64,000 nt of DNA from VAZQ01 sp035293945 (GTDB lineage Bacteria > Pseudomonadota > Alphaproteobacteria > Rhizobiales > Xanthobacteraceae), in contig DATGLV010000045.1 of assembly GCA_035293945.1 (NCBI GenBank), forward strand, positions 124,001 to 188,000, written 5' to 3'. The position numbers and the translations under genes were made by a program. Positions 8,032-16,734 of the stretch are shown here, piece by piece. The notes below the pieces were generated by a model. The model was not told where the DNA came from and did not search any database. It saw only the letters and a list, made by a program, of their open reading frames with translations. The stretch's first letter is position 1; every line of letters begins with the position of its first letter.

Positions 8032-9309
8032 TCAGCTGAGCAACTGCAGCTTCCCGCCGACCGGAATCTGCGGCGCCGTCTCGTTCTGGGTGATGACCAG
8101 ATTGGCGACCTCGCCGGTGCGCTGCCACTGACCGGAAACGAGCGGCGTCTTGGTGACGTTCTTGACCGGCATGCCCGACCACTTCACCGGGCCGACGATC
8201 GATTTGTAGTCGGTCGCCGTGATAGCGGCGAGGATCGATTTGGCATCCCCGAGATTCTTGGTGCGCTTGAGCACGTCAATCGCCACCTCAAACAGCGCGT
8301 GCTTGAAGCCGATGGGCTGCGTCCATGGCTTGTTCGTCGCCTTGGTGTAAGCGTCGGTCAGTTCCTTGGCGCTCTGGCCGGTCAGGCCTGATTTGAACGG
8401 ATGGCTCGGCGTCCACCAGATCTCGGTTGAGAGGCCGTTGCCGCGCGCACCCAGCGAAGCAATGACCGAAGGGAACAGAAGCGCCTTGCCGATGGTCACG
8501 ACCTTGGGGTGGAAGCCCTGCTGCGCCGCCTGGCTCCAGAAGGTCGCGAAATCGGGTGGGATCATGTTGCCGGTGACGATCTCGGCACCGGCGCTCTTGA
8601 ACGCAGAAATCTGCGAGGTGAAGTCGCTGTTGATCGGTTGATAGCGGCCCGGATCGATGAGCTTGAAACCGGCCGCCTGCAGGGCCGGAGGAAATCCTAT
8701 CTTCGCATCGCCCCAGGCATTGCCGTCGGCGTCGTTGGGGAACAGGCCGCCGATCACCTTGTTGGTGGGAGCGCTCTTCCACAGCGCCAGGAACGCGGCG
8801 ATTACGTCCTCAAGGCCCCAGAAGAAGTGATAGGTCCAGGTGAAGCCTTTCGCCGGATCGCCGTTGCGGCCGAAGAAATAAGGCTGCCAAGGGCAGTCGG
8901 TGGTGATGCACGGGACCTCGTTCACCTCCGCTTGGTCGGCAACCGGATTGGTCGTGTCGGGCGTGCTGGCCGCGACCAATAAATCGACCTTGTCGCGCAG
9001 GATCAGCTCGGCTGCGACTTCCGAAGCGCGCGCCGTGCTCGATTGGCTGTCGCGCGAGAGGATCTGCACCGGATACATCTTGCCGCCGTTGGAGATGCCG
9101 TGCTCGATGAGCTTCTGCACCTGATCGAGGATGAATGGATCGGCTTCCCCGAAGGCCGCGATCGGGCCGGTGCGCGGGCTGACATGCCCGATCTTGATGA
9201 CACGTGACTGCGCGTTGGCGGGTAGCAGGCGCAAGACCGCAGGCGCCGCGACCAGTGTTCCGAGGCCGGCCGTGAGCGAGCGGCGGCTGATATTCCCTGG
9301 CTGTTTCAT
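8032..9309 (-). CDS. ABC transporter substrate-binding protein, LIV family, Tat-exported
   Basis: A 425-residue periplasmic binding protein of the LivJ/LivK (peripla_BP_6) class. The start at 9309 has AGGAGG five to ten bases upstream; the frame to 9435 is an unsupported extension. The N-terminus has a twin-arginine signal (ISRRSLTAGLG, then VAAPAVLRLLPANA) with cleavage expected after ANA. The mature protein begins VIKIGHVSPRTGPIAAFGE, the family's first ligand-binding strand. It heads the livGFHM genes on the minus strand. The large size and Tat export are typical of binding proteins for aromatic or keto acids rather than leucine, but that is an inference. Confidence 0.9.
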   Translation of the reverse strand: MKQPGNISRRSLTAGLGTLVAAPAVLRLLPANAQSRVIKIGHVSPRTGPIAAFGEADPFILDQVQKLIEHGISNGGKMYPVQILSRDSQSSTARASEVAAELILRDKVDLLVAASTPDTTNPVADQAEVNEVPCITTDCPWQPYFFGRNGDPAKGFTWTYHFFWGLEDVIAAFLALWKSAPTNKVIGGLFPNDADGNAWGDAKIGFPPALQAAGFKLIDPGRYQPINSDFTSQISAFKSAGAEIVTGNMIPPDFATFWSQAAQQGFHPKVVTIGKALLFPSVIASLGARGNGLSTEIWWTPSHPFKSGLTGQSAKELTDAYTKATNKPWTQPIGFKHALFEVAIDVLKRTKNLGDAKSILAAITATDYKSIVGPVKWSGMPVKNVTKTPLVSGQWQRTGEVANLVITQNETAPQIPVGGKLQLLS

Positions 9310-9462
9310 GGCAACCTCCTGATTGCATGTCGCCGCCCGGGCATAGCCCGACCAAAGGCGGGCGTAAACGCCCTGATGACCCGGCGGTTTCGATAAGGAG
9401 AGCACAAAACGCTCACATCGAGATGGCCGGAACAAGTCCGGCCATGGCGGCGTGGGAAAGTC

Positions 9463-10374
9463 CTAGGCATCATCCGCGCGCGCCTTTTTCAGGTGCTGCA
9501 CCACCTTGGCGCGGAGCGCGGTCTGCGCTTCGGGCGTCCATTTGCGGAAGCCTTCGCCGGATTTGAAGCCGAGCCGGCCTTCGGCCACCAGCTTTTCCAG
9601 ATAGGGCGAGGGTGCGGGCCGGGAATCGATCGCCGGCAGCACGGTCTTGTGGATCGCGAGGGTGAGGTCGGTGCCGACCAGGTCGGCATTCTCGAGCGGC
9701 CCCAGCACCGCGAGACGCCGCCCGAAGGCAGCCTTTATCACCGTGTCGACCGTTTCGGCATCGCAGATGCCGTGCTCGACCAGCGACACCGCCTCGCGCC
9801 AGAGCGCGTGCTGCAGGCGGTTGCCGATGAAGCCCGGCACGTCCTTCTTCACATGCGCGGGCTTCTTGCCGGCGGCAGCATGCAGCACCATGGTCCAGTC
9901 GATCGCTGCGCGGGAGGTCCACTCGGTGCCGATCACCTCGACCAGAGGCACCAGGAACGGCGGATTCCACCAGTGGGTGCCGAGCGCGCGCGAACGCTCG
10001 CGCAAATCCTGCATGATTGCGGTGATCGGAATGACCGAAGTGTTGCTGGCGAGGATCGTGTCACGACGGACGTAGTCTTCGGTCTCTTTGAACAGCTTGC
10101 GCTTGATCTCGAGATTCTCCGGGGCCGCCTCGACCACGAAATCGGCCTCGCCGACCGCGTCAGAAAGACCCGCGCAGGGCCGCACCCGCTCGACCGCGCT
10201 CTCGTCGTCGCCGAGATCGCGCAGATTGGCGATGATCCTGGACTTGACCTGCTCGAGGCTCGCGGCGACCGGGTCATAGATGCTCACCGCGTGACCGGCG
10301 AGCGCGAACACCTGGGCGATGCCGTGGCCCATCAGGCCGGCGCCCAACACTCCGATGCGCGCCTTCTCGGCCAT
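9463..10374 (-). CDS. 3-hydroxyacyl-CoA dehydrogenase-like NAD-dependent dehydrogenase
   Basis: A 303-residue protein with an N-terminal Rossmann domain (GVLGAGLMGHG, residues 8-18) and a C-terminal helical HCDH domain (about 185-285). The conserved SNTS lies near residue 110. The catalytic-histidine motif reads THWWNPP (H134) instead of the HFFNPP of fatty-acid enzymes, and the protein is single-domain. Both features fit the group that contains L-carnitine, L-gulonate and related hydroxy-acid dehydrogenases. Oxidation of a 3-hydroxy acid would give the keto acid a BKACE could cleave, and a BKACE is in the same run. The SDR gene ends three bases upstream. Confidence 0.9.
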   Translation of the reverse strand: MAEKARIGVLGAGLMGHGIAQVFALAGHAVSIYDPVAASLEQVKSRIIANLRDLGDDESAVERVRPCAGLSDAVGEADFVVEAAPENLEIKRKLFKETEDYVRRDTILASNTSVIPITAIMQDLRERSRALGTHWWNPPFLVPLVEVIGTEWTSRAAIDWTMVLHAAAGKKPAHVKKDVPGFIGNRLQHALWREAVSLVEHGICDAETVDTVIKAAFGRRLAVLGPLENADLVGTDLTLAIHKTVLPAIDSRPAPSPYLEKLVAEGRLGFKSGEGFRKWTPEAQTALRAKVVQHLKKARADDA

Positions 10375-10377
10375 GTG

Positions 10378-11181
10378 TCAGCCTGCAGTGTATCCGCCGT
10401 CCGCATACAGGATGTGGCCGGTGTAGAAGTCCGACGCCGATGAGGCGAGGAACAATAACGGGCCGGCGAGATCGGATGGCTCGCCGAGCCGTCCCTTGGG
10501 CACGCGGCTGATGAAGCCCTTGCGTACCGTGGTGGCGCGCTCGGTGTCCTCGTACATCCAGGCGGTGAGGGGCGAGCGAAACACCGTCGGCGCAATGGCA
10601 TTGACGGTGATGCCGGTGTCGCCCCATTCGCAGCCGAGCGCCTTGGTGATGCCGTCGATGGCAGACTTCGATGCGCAATAGGCGGTGTAGCCGGCCGGAT
10701 GTCCGAGCAGGCCACGCGCGGAGGACATGAACACCACCTTGCCGCCGCGCCCTTGCGCCAGCATCTGCTTGCCGGCGGCGCGCGCCATCAGCCAGGACTG
10801 GGTGACGTTGACGTCCATCACCTCGCCGAAAGCTTCCGGCGGCTGGTCCACGATCTTGGACACTTTGTTGATGCCGGCGGCGAGAACCAGGATGTCGACG
10901 CTGCCAAAACGCTTGACCGCAGCGTCGACGATCTTGGCGCAGTTCTCGGCCGAGCTCGGCCGCATGTTGATTGCCTCGACCTCGGCGCCGAGCTTCTCGC
11001 ACTCTGCAGATACCTGCTTCAGCGCGTCGAGCCCGCCGGCCGCGAGCACCAGCTTGCAGCCGGCACCAGCCAGTACCTTGGCGGCGAGCGCCCCGAACGC
11101 GCCGGAGGCGCCGGTCACCACCGCGATCTTGCCGCGGATGTCGAACAGTGAGAGGGGATTTTTCAGGAATTCTTCCGACAT
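10378..11181 (-). CDS. SDR family NAD(P)-dependent oxidoreductase
   Basis: A 267-residue classical short-chain dehydrogenase/reductase. The cofactor loop is TGASGAFG (residues 23-30), the NAG-type motif appears as LAAGI, and the catalytic triad is S154 (SSARG), Y168 and K172 (YCASK). The C-terminal ILYADGGYTAG is the usual family ending. Its neighbours are an HCDH-like dehydrogenase three bases downstream and a cupin/cyclase pair upstream. It probably reduces or oxidises a ketone/alcohol of the pathway substrate. No substrate can be named. Confidence 0.92.
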   Translation of the reverse strand: MSEEFLKNPLSLFDIRGKIAVVTGASGAFGALAAKVLAGAGCKLVLAAGGLDALKQVSAECEKLGAEVEAINMRPSSAENCAKIVDAAVKRFGSVDILVLAAGINKVSKIVDQPPEAFGEVMDVNVTQSWLMARAAGKQMLAQGRGGKVVFMSSARGLLGHPAGYTAYCASKSAIDGITKALGCEWGDTGITVNAIAPTVFRSPLTAWMYEDTERATTVRKGFISRVPKGRLGEPSDLAGPLLFLASSASDFYTGHILYADGGYTAG

Positions 11182-11207
11182 GACTGTTGCTTTCCGTGTG
11201 CTCGGCC

Positions 11208-11279
11208 GTAGCCCGGATGAAGCGAAGCGAAATCCGGGAGTGAAGAACCCGCATTCTGCTGACGCTGCATGCGGGCTAT
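11208..11279. repeat. Palindromic repeat, GTAGCCCGGATG family
   Basis: GTAGCCCGGATGAAGCGAAG at the left is mirrored by GCATGCGGGCTA at the right, with AATCCGGG and ACCCGCAT between. The same element occurs at 16735-16803 and 26751-26827, with a half copy at 63144-63173. It fills the gap between the cupin and SDR genes. Confidence 0.85.
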
Positions 11280-11284
11280 AGGCG

Positions 11285-11623
11285 TCACTTCACCGGCGCA
11301 ACCGCGACAGCGATTGTGCAGACCTCGTTGCTGCGGTTGATGATCTCGCGGTTCTCGTTCGGCCCGATGTAGCAGCTGTCGCCGGCGCGGATCACGCTCT
11401 CCTTGCCGTCGACGATGACGGTGAGCTCGCCGGCGAGCACGTAGTAAATCTTCTCAGGTGGCGAGGCGTCAGGACCGGCACCGCCGCCGGGCAGGAAATG
11501 CGAGATGCCGAAGATCAGCGTCTGCGAGCCGCCCATCTCGGCCCCGAACACGCGCAGCGATTTGTAGGCGCGATGGTTCGGCGCTTCGTAGGGTTTTGCT
11601 TCCGCAAGCTTGCGCACGATCAT
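11285..11623 (-). CDS. Cupin domain protein
   Basis: A 112-residue single-domain cupin. The two cupin motifs are seen around LPGGGAGPDASPPEKIYYVLAG and GDSCYIGPNENREIINRS. The first motif lacks the usual HxH pair, so metal binding is doubtful, and a binding or isomerase role is as likely as oxygenase activity. Its start overlaps the stop of the cyclase gene by one base (TGATG), so the two are probably translated together. Confidence 0.85.
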   Translation of the reverse strand: MIVRKLAEAKPYEAPNHRAYKSLRVFGAEMGGSQTLIFGISHFLPGGGAGPDASPPEKIYYVLAGELTVIVDGKESVIRAGDSCYIGPNENREIINRSNEVCTIAVAVAPVK

Positions 11624-12465
11624 CAGAATGCCTCCCCCTTCTCGATTCTATAGGTGCCCTTGGGATCGGTGATTGCCACCAGGCGGATGATGCAACCGTC
11701 GCCGCGCTCCCAGTTCCAGGGGAACAGCGCGAAAGTGACGCGCTTGCCGGTGACCTTGTCGAGGTCACCGCCCACATTCTCGATGCCGAGGATGCCGTTC
11801 TTGAACAAGATGCGATGCACCGGCTCCCATTCCGGGAAATCGTCCTTCCAATCGCGCCCGCCCGACCATTTCTTGTATTCCTCCGCGAGATGCGGATGCA
11901 GCGGCCCGTTGCGCTGCGGCCCGATCGCGGTCGCCAGCGGATGATCGTTCGCCTGCGTGTCGTGGCCGATGACCTTCACCTGCTTCTCCACGAACCATTT
12001 GCCGGCGGACGGCACGAAGCCCGGCGCGTAGCAGAAATACTCCTCGCTATCCTCATACTTCTTGTGCCAGCCGGTATTGACGATCACCACGTCGCGGGGC
12101 CGCACCACCTTGCCGGCGGCCTTCTCGAGGTCATCATAGGTGATCGGCTCCCACTTCTTCTTCGGGATCGACACCACGATTCCACTGCCGAAGAAGTGCG
12201 GCAAGGGGACCTCATCGATGAAGGGCGTGCCCTGCACCACATGGGCGGGTGCGTCGATGTGGGTCGTGTTGTGCATGCTGGTGGTGATGCGCTGCGACAG
12301 CACGCCGGACTTGGCGTGATAATGGATACGCTCGATCTTGACGTCCTCGAAATAGGGCCAGTTTGGGGACTGATAGCCGAACCGATGCGACAGGTTCACG
12401 AACTCGAGCCCCATGCTGTTGTTGTTGTTCTCCTCGAACATCACGCCACGGATCTTCTTCGCCAC
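11623..12465 (-). CDS. Cyclase (kynurenine formamidase-like) family protein
   Basis: A 280-residue member of the cyclase/formamidase family (PF04199-like), metal-dependent hydrolases that open amide or ester rings. The metal motif is HNTTHIDAPAH, a variant of HxGTHxDxPxH with glycine replaced. I place the start at GTG 12465 because GGGAGG lies six bases before it; the ATG at 12495 belongs to the GAGCATGATC repeat and is rejected. It is the first gene of the long minus-strand run, 199 bases from the divergent amidohydrolase gene. Confidence 0.88.
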   Translation of the reverse strand: MAKKIRGVMFEENNNNSMGLEFVNLSHRFGYQSPNWPYFEDVKIERIHYHAKSGVLSQRITTSMHNTTHIDAPAHVVQGTPFIDEVPLPHFFGSGIVVSIPKKKWEPITYDDLEKAAGKVVRPRDVVIVNTGWHKKYEDSEEYFCYAPGFVPSAGKWFVEKQVKVIGHDTQANDHPLATAIGPQRNGPLHPHLAEEYKKWSGGRDWKDDFPEWEPVHRILFKNGILGIENVGGDLDKVTGKRVTFALFPWNWERGDGCIIRLVAITDPKGTYRIEKGEAF

Positions 12466-12489
12466 GCCATTCCTCCCGGTAAGGCTCAC

Positions 12490-12556
12490 GAGCATGATCT
12501 GGAAAAAACCCTTGCGGATGCAAGGATTATCATCCGACCTCGGGAAAGATCACGCC
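12490..12556. repeat. Palindromic repeat, GAGCATGATC family
   Basis: Left arm GAGCATGATCTGGAAAAA, right arm TCGGGAAAGATCACGCCC, with a GATGCAAGGATTATCATCC hairpin in the middle. It is related to the elements at 4469 and 55155. It lies between the divergent cyclase and amidohydrolase genes and creates a misleading ATG on the minus strand. Confidence 0.7.
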
Positions 12557-12664
12557 CAAATATGGCCTGCTTCTAGCACTGAAGTCGCATGGTTGTAAGG
12601 GACATCGATTATAACGTACACGAGGCGGGCACTGAACGTCTTTGAGCCCGTCAGCGAGGATTGC

Positions 12665-13624
12665 ATGATCAAGAAGATCGCTCTCGAAGAACATTTCATG
12701 TGTCCTGGCTTCGAGGACTATTGGAAGAGCACGGTCGCGGACGTTGACCCGGCCATCCTGGGGAAGCTTACCGCCCGCCTGTCCGACTTCGGTTCCGTAA
12801 GGCTCGAGGCCATGGATCAGGCCGGTATTTCCCGCGCGGTCCTCTCGCTTTCCGGACCCGGCGTGCAGGTCGAGCGCGATACCGCGACCGCCATCCGCAA
12901 TGCGCGCGCCGCCAATGATTTCCTCGCCCGCGAGATCGAAAAGCGCCCGGAGCGTTATTCGGGATTCGCCCATTTGCCGATGCAGGATGCAAAGGCCGCC
13001 GCTGACGAGCTCGAACGCTCAATGAGTGAGCTCAAGCTTTCCGGCGCCATGATCAACGGGCACACCAACGGCCAGTATCTCGACCATCCGGCGCTCTACC
13101 CGTTCTGGGAACGGGCGGAGGCGCTGGGCGCGTTGATCTACCTGCATCCTGCCGACCCCGCCACACCTGCGCCTGTCTTGGAAGGACACAAGGGGCTGCG
13201 CCGCGCTACCTGGGAGTGGACATTCGAGACCGGCTCGCATGCGCTGCGACTGGTGTTTTCCGGCTTGTTCGATCGCTTCCCGGGCGCCAAGCTCGGCATG
13301 GGGCATCTGGGCGAGACGCTGCCCTATCTGCTCTGGCGGTTCGACAGTCGGGCGAAGCTCTATGGCGTGAAGCTGGCGCGTCAGCCGTCGCAATATATCC
13401 GTGACAACATCGTGGTGACGACCTCAGGAATGTGCTCGGCCGAGCCGCTCGCCTGTGCGATCAGCGCGCTCGGCTCCGATCGGGTGATGTTCGCGGCCGA
13501 TTATCCGTTTGAGTCAGCGCCGGAAGCGGCGGAATTCGTCGACCACGTGCCGATCGCCGACAGCGTGCGCGCCGATATCTGCTTCAACAACGCCGCCAAG
13601 TTGCTCCGCCTGCCGAAAGCTTGA
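12665..13624 (+). CDS. Amidohydrolase family protein, gamma-resorcylate decarboxylase-like
   Basis: A 319-residue TIM-barrel protein of the amidohydrolase-2 (ACMSD) group. The metal ligands match the non-oxidative aromatic decarboxylases: E8 and H10 in LEEHF, H161 in YLHPADP, H214 in GHLGE and D279 in AADYPFE, nearly the positions known for gamma-resorcylate decarboxylase. It is therefore likely to remove CO2 from a hydroxybenzoate or a related acid; hydrolysis of a lactone or amide remains possible in this family. The ATG has AGCGAGGA upstream. The next gene starts four bases after its stop. Confidence 0.88.
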   Translation: MIKKIALEEHFMCPGFEDYWKSTVADVDPAILGKLTARLSDFGSVRLEAMDQAGISRAVLSLSGPGVQVERDTATAIRNARAANDFLAREIEKRPERYSGFAHLPMQDAKAAADELERSMSELKLSGAMINGHTNGQYLDHPALYPFWERAEALGALIYLHPADPATPAPVLEGHKGLRRATWEWTFETGSHALRLVFSGLFDRFPGAKLGMGHLGETLPYLLWRFDSRAKLYGVKLARQPSQYIRDNIVVTTSGMCSAEPLACAISALGSDRVMFAADYPFESAPEAAEFVDHVPIADSVRADICFNNAAKLLRLPKA

Positions 13625-13628
13625 ACTT

Positions 13629-14582
13629 ATGGCGCGCCTTTTGATCCTATTGACCCTGCCGCCGCCAGTGCGCGAGCAGTATCGCGCGGCGCTGGCGGGG
13701 CGCTTCCCGGAGCTGACGATCGACGTGGTCGATCACCACTCCAAGGCCGGCGCCTTCATCCATGAGGCCGATGCGCTCTTGACCTTCGGTCCGCACATGA
13801 AGGACGAGGTCCTGCGCGGTGCAGCCAAGCTCAAATGGGTGCAGGCGCTCGGGACCGGCGTCGACAACCTGATCGATCTGCCGTCACTGAAGCAAGATGT
13901 GATCATCACCAATATCCGCGGCATTCACGGCGCCCCCGTCTCCGAGGCCGCGTTGATGATGATGCTGGGGCTCGCCCGCGACTTTGCGCTGAGCCTGCGC
14001 AATCAGGAGAGGCAGGTCTGGGCGCGCTGGCCCGCGCAGCTCTTGGACGGCAAGACGATCGGCATTTACGGCATCGGTGCGATCGCCGAGGTGCTGGCGC
14101 CGAAGTGCAAGGCACTCGGGATGACAGTCGTGGGTTTCACCTCCGTTCCACGCGATCTGCCCGGCTTCGACTGCATGCATGCGCGCGGAGACCTCATCAT
14201 GCAGGCGCCCAAGCTCGATTTCTTGGTCCTGCTGGCGCCCTATTCGGAGGAGACGCGGAACGCGATCGATATGCGGGTGTTTTCTGCCATGAAGCCGTCG
14301 AGCTATCTCATCAATCTGGCGCGTGGCGGCATTGTCGACGAGGCGGCGCTGCTCACCGCGCTCGCCCGCGGCGAGATCGCCGGCGCCGCGCTCGATGTGT
14401 TTCAGGAAGAGCCGTTGCCGGCGGGCCATCCGCTCTGGTCGGCCAAGAATGTGCTCATCACCGCACATCTCGGCGGCTTCTGCGATGTCTATGCGGAGCG
14501 GGCCCTCCCGACCGTGGAGCACAACATGGCCTGCTTCCTCCGCGGCGACTTCGATGCGATGGTCAACGTGGTGAGGCGTTAG
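13629..14582 (+). CDS. D-2-hydroxyacid dehydrogenase family protein
   Basis: A 317-residue NAD-dependent 2-hydroxyacid dehydrogenase. The Rossmann motif GIYGIGAIAEVLAP is in the middle. The conserved catalytic arginine lies in INLARGGIVDE, a conserved glutamate in FQEEPLP, and the catalytic histidine in ITAHLGG. The start at 13629 follows the amidohydrolase stop by four bases; the frame reaching back to 13509 overlaps that gene and is rejected. It would interconvert a 2-keto and a 2-hydroxy acid, perhaps a product of the preceding enzyme. Confidence 0.92.
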   Translation: MARLLILLTLPPPVREQYRAALAGRFPELTIDVVDHHSKAGAFIHEADALLTFGPHMKDEVLRGAAKLKWVQALGTGVDNLIDLPSLKQDVIITNIRGIHGAPVSEAALMMMLGLARDFALSLRNQERQVWARWPAQLLDGKTIGIYGIGAIAEVLAPKCKALGMTVVGFTSVPRDLPGFDCMHARGDLIMQAPKLDFLVLLAPYSEETRNAIDMRVFSAMKPSSYLINLARGGIVDEAALLTALARGEIAGAALDVFQEEPLPAGHPLWSAKNVLITAHLGGFCDVYAERALPTVEHNMACFLRGDFDAMVNVVRR

Positions 14583-14585
14583 CGC

Positions 14586-14855
14586 GTGTCCAAGCGGCGG
14601 TCTTCGGGCAAGCGAGTGCGGCAGAGCGAGGCGACCTCGGAAGCGCAGGTTTTTACCGGCGCATCGGCGCTGCACGAGTTGTTCCAACAACAAATGCGCA
14701 ACCTGCTCGATCGCACCGACCTCGACGAGGAGCAGAAGCAGGCCGCAATGCTGGGCGCGTCCTGCCCGTGCTGTGGGGCCGGTGGCTTTTCGTTCACCGC
14801 GAAGCTGAAGCCGCTCCCCCGCTCATCCCCGCGGAAGCGGGATTCCAGAACCTAG
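14586..14855 (+). CDS. Small CPCC-motif protein of unknown function
   Basis: An 89-residue protein that starts at a GTG three bases after the dehydrogenase stop, so it is probably cotranslated. It has a basic N-terminus (SKRRSSGKRVRQ), a helical middle rich in Q, L and D (ELFQQQMRNLLDRTDLDEE) and a CPCCGAGGFSF motif at about 59-69 that could bind zinc with a partner or form a reactive disulfide. The last residues (RSSPRKRDSRT) are encoded by a palindromic repeat that starts at about 14806, so the natural end has been replaced or extended. I do not recognise a family. Confidence 0.6.
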   Translation: MSKRRSSGKRVRQSEATSEAQVFTGASALHELFQQQMRNLLDRTDLDEEQKQAAMLGASCPCCGAGGFSFTAKLKPLPRSSPRKRDSRT

Positions 14856-14985
14856 TCTAATGCGTTTTCTACAAGATAAATCTCGGCGTCGTTCCCGCGA
14901 AAGCAGGAACCCATACCGCGTCGGGTCATAATATCTGCCGAGGTTTCTGGGTCCCGGCTCTCGCTACGCTCGGCCGGGACGACGG
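14806..14985. repeat. Mosaic of palindromic repeats between convergent genes
   Basis: The left unit contains CCCCGCGGAAGCGGGATTCC, the middle GTCGTTCCCGCGAAAGCAGG, and the right a GGGTCCCGGCTC / GGCCGGGACGAC pair. The mosaic runs into the 3' ends of both flanking genes: it encodes the last residues of the CPCC protein on the plus strand, and RRPGRA plus the stop of hydantoinase B on the minus strand. It may act as a bidirectional terminator. Confidence 0.75.
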
Positions 14986-16721
14986 CGGAGTTCAGTTGCT
15001 CTCACGTCGATCTCCATCGTCTCTGCATCGATCACCACACCATAAAGCTCCGCCGCGGCCGCGATGCTCACATAGCCCTGGCGTACATCTTCAAGCACCA
15101 GCTCGGGCGGGCGATCGAGCGGCGACCCATAACCGCCGCCGCCGCCCGAGCGGGTACGGAATGCGTCGCCGGCTTGCAACGTCGCCACCAGCACCTTGGC
15201 ATTGGGAAAGTCGGTCTTCCATTTGCCGCCAAGCCGCAGCGCCACCTCGTTGCCTGTCCCGGAGAACCCGCCTTCCAGCCCCCATGGCTTGCAGTGCGCG
15301 CGCTCAATCTGCGTGTTCATGGTGACGGCGGTTCGCGCCCGGACCACGCGCTCGACCCCGAGCCCGCCGCGATGAAGCCCGGCGCCGCCTGAATCCGGCA
15401 CCAGCTGATAGCTCTCGACCACCAACGGAAATTTGGCCTCGGTCTGCTCATTGGGGCTGTTGTGGGTGTCGCCGTCGTTGATGCATACGGTTGCCGAAAC
15501 CCCATCCTCGCTTCGCTTTGCGCCCCAGCCGCCGCCGAGCGGTCCGAAATTGGCGATGAAGAATTCTGAGCTTCTGGGATTGATGCCATGGCAGGCGGCG
15601 ACCAGAAGGTCGGCGTGGTGGCCGGCGATCACGCGCTCCGGAATGGCGGGCGCCAGTGCCTTGAAGATCGTGTCCACAATGGTCATCGGATAGGTCATCC
15701 ACCAGCGCATCGGCGCCGGCCGTGTGGCGCTGATCACGCGCCCGGGCGGCACGATCGCGGTGAGGCTGCGGAAGGAGCCGTCGTTGATCGGGTAGTCGGT
15801 GGGCGAGGTCAGGCACTTGTAGGCGACCTGCGCGCAGGCATGTCCGGTGGTGATGCCGGAGTTGTAGAAGCCACGCACCTGCTTCGAGACCTCGGTCAAA
15901 TCGACGATCATCCGATCGCCTTTAACCTCGACCTTGACGCGGATCGGCACCGGCTTTCCGATCTCGATGCCGTCGTCATCCATGTAGGATTCGGCCAGGT
16001 AGACGCCGTCCGGGATGCTGCGGGTGCGGGCGCGTGCCGCCTTGTCGGCCTGGTCCATGATGGCCGCGATCGCGCCTTGCACGGCGTCGCGGCCGTAGCG
16101 CTCGACCAGCTCGAGAAAGCGCCGCTCGCCGGTCTTCACCGCGGTGACCTGCGCGCGCAGATCGCCCATGGCGCGGCTCGGCAAGCGCACGTTCTGGCGA
16201 ATGATCTTGACGAGATCATCATTCACCACGCCCCGGTCCTGATATTTCAGGATCGGAATCTGCAGGCCTTCCTGGAAGATCTCCGTGGTCATGCCGCCGA
16301 GCGCACCCCCGATATCGAGCCAGTGCGCCATGCAGCAGGAGAAGCCGACAAGCGTGCCGCGATGAAAGATGGGCAGCGTCAAGGTGACGTGATTGAGATG
16401 ACTGCCGGTGAGGTAGGCGTCGTTGGTGACGTAGATGTCGCCCGGCTTGATGCCGCGCTCGCCGAAATGACGGATTTTCGCCTTCACGGTCTCCGCCATG
16501 CCGCGGATGAACATTGGCAGCCCGATGCCGATCGATACCGTCTCGCCCTGTGGCGTGAACAGGCCGGTGGTGAAGTCGAGCGCCTCGTAGATGATGATGT
16601 TGTAGGCGGTGCGCATGAGATTGGTCTTCATCTCCTCGGTCACCGCGATGAGACCATTGCGCACGATCTCGGTGATCACCGGATCGTTGGCAGTGCGTGA
16701 AGATCGCTTGCTGCTTGCCAT
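14964..16721 (-). CDS. Hydantoinase B/oxoprolinase family protein
   Basis: A 585-residue hydantoinase B (HyuB) subunit, partner of hydantoinase A in ATP-dependent opening of hydantoin or 5-oxoproline rings; relatives are carboxylases of acetone or acetophenone. Family features are DPVITEIVRNGL at the N-terminus, NIIIYEALDFTTGLF, PGDIYVTNDAYLTGSHLNH, and the glycine-rich end RTRSGGGGGYGSPLDR. I take the start at 16721 (MASSKR), preceded by GAGAGG, rather than 16745. Its C-terminal RRPGRA is encoded by a repeat. It follows hydantoinase A on the minus strand with a repeat between. A divergent second pair begins at 19215. Confidence 0.93.
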   Translation of the reverse strand: MASSKRSSRTANDPVITEIVRNGLIAVTEEMKTNLMRTAYNIIIYEALDFTTGLFTPQGETVSIGIGLPMFIRGMAETVKAKIRHFGERGIKPGDIYVTNDAYLTGSHLNHVTLTLPIFHRGTLVGFSCCMAHWLDIGGALGGMTTEIFQEGLQIPILKYQDRGVVNDDLVKIIRQNVRLPSRAMGDLRAQVTAVKTGERRFLELVERYGRDAVQGAIAAIMDQADKAARARTRSIPDGVYLAESYMDDDGIEIGKPVPIRVKVEVKGDRMIVDLTEVSKQVRGFYNSGITTGHACAQVAYKCLTSPTDYPINDGSFRSLTAIVPPGRVISATRPAPMRWWMTYPMTIVDTIFKALAPAIPERVIAGHHADLLVAACHGINPRSSEFFIANFGPLGGGWGAKRSEDGVSATVCINDGDTHNSPNEQTEAKFPLVVESYQLVPDSGGAGLHRGGLGVERVVRARTAVTMNTQIERAHCKPWGLEGGFSGTGNEVALRLGGKWKTDFPNAKVLVATLQAGDAFRTRSGGGGGYGSPLDRPPELVLEDVRQGYVSIAAAAELYGVVIDAETMEIDVRATELRRRPGRA

Positions 16722-16734
16722 TTTTGCCTCTCGC

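Noticed and set aside
12466..12495. ATG at 12495 as start of the cyclase gene
   Set aside because: It lies within a palindromic repeat and has no ribosome binding site, whereas GTG at 12465 has GGGAGG.
12590..12640. AT-rich TGTAAGGGACATCGATTATAACGTACA-like stretch (quoted in part) before the amidohydrolase gene, as an operator
   Set aside because: Only the outermost TGTA/TACA are symmetric; the arms do not match well enough to call a site.
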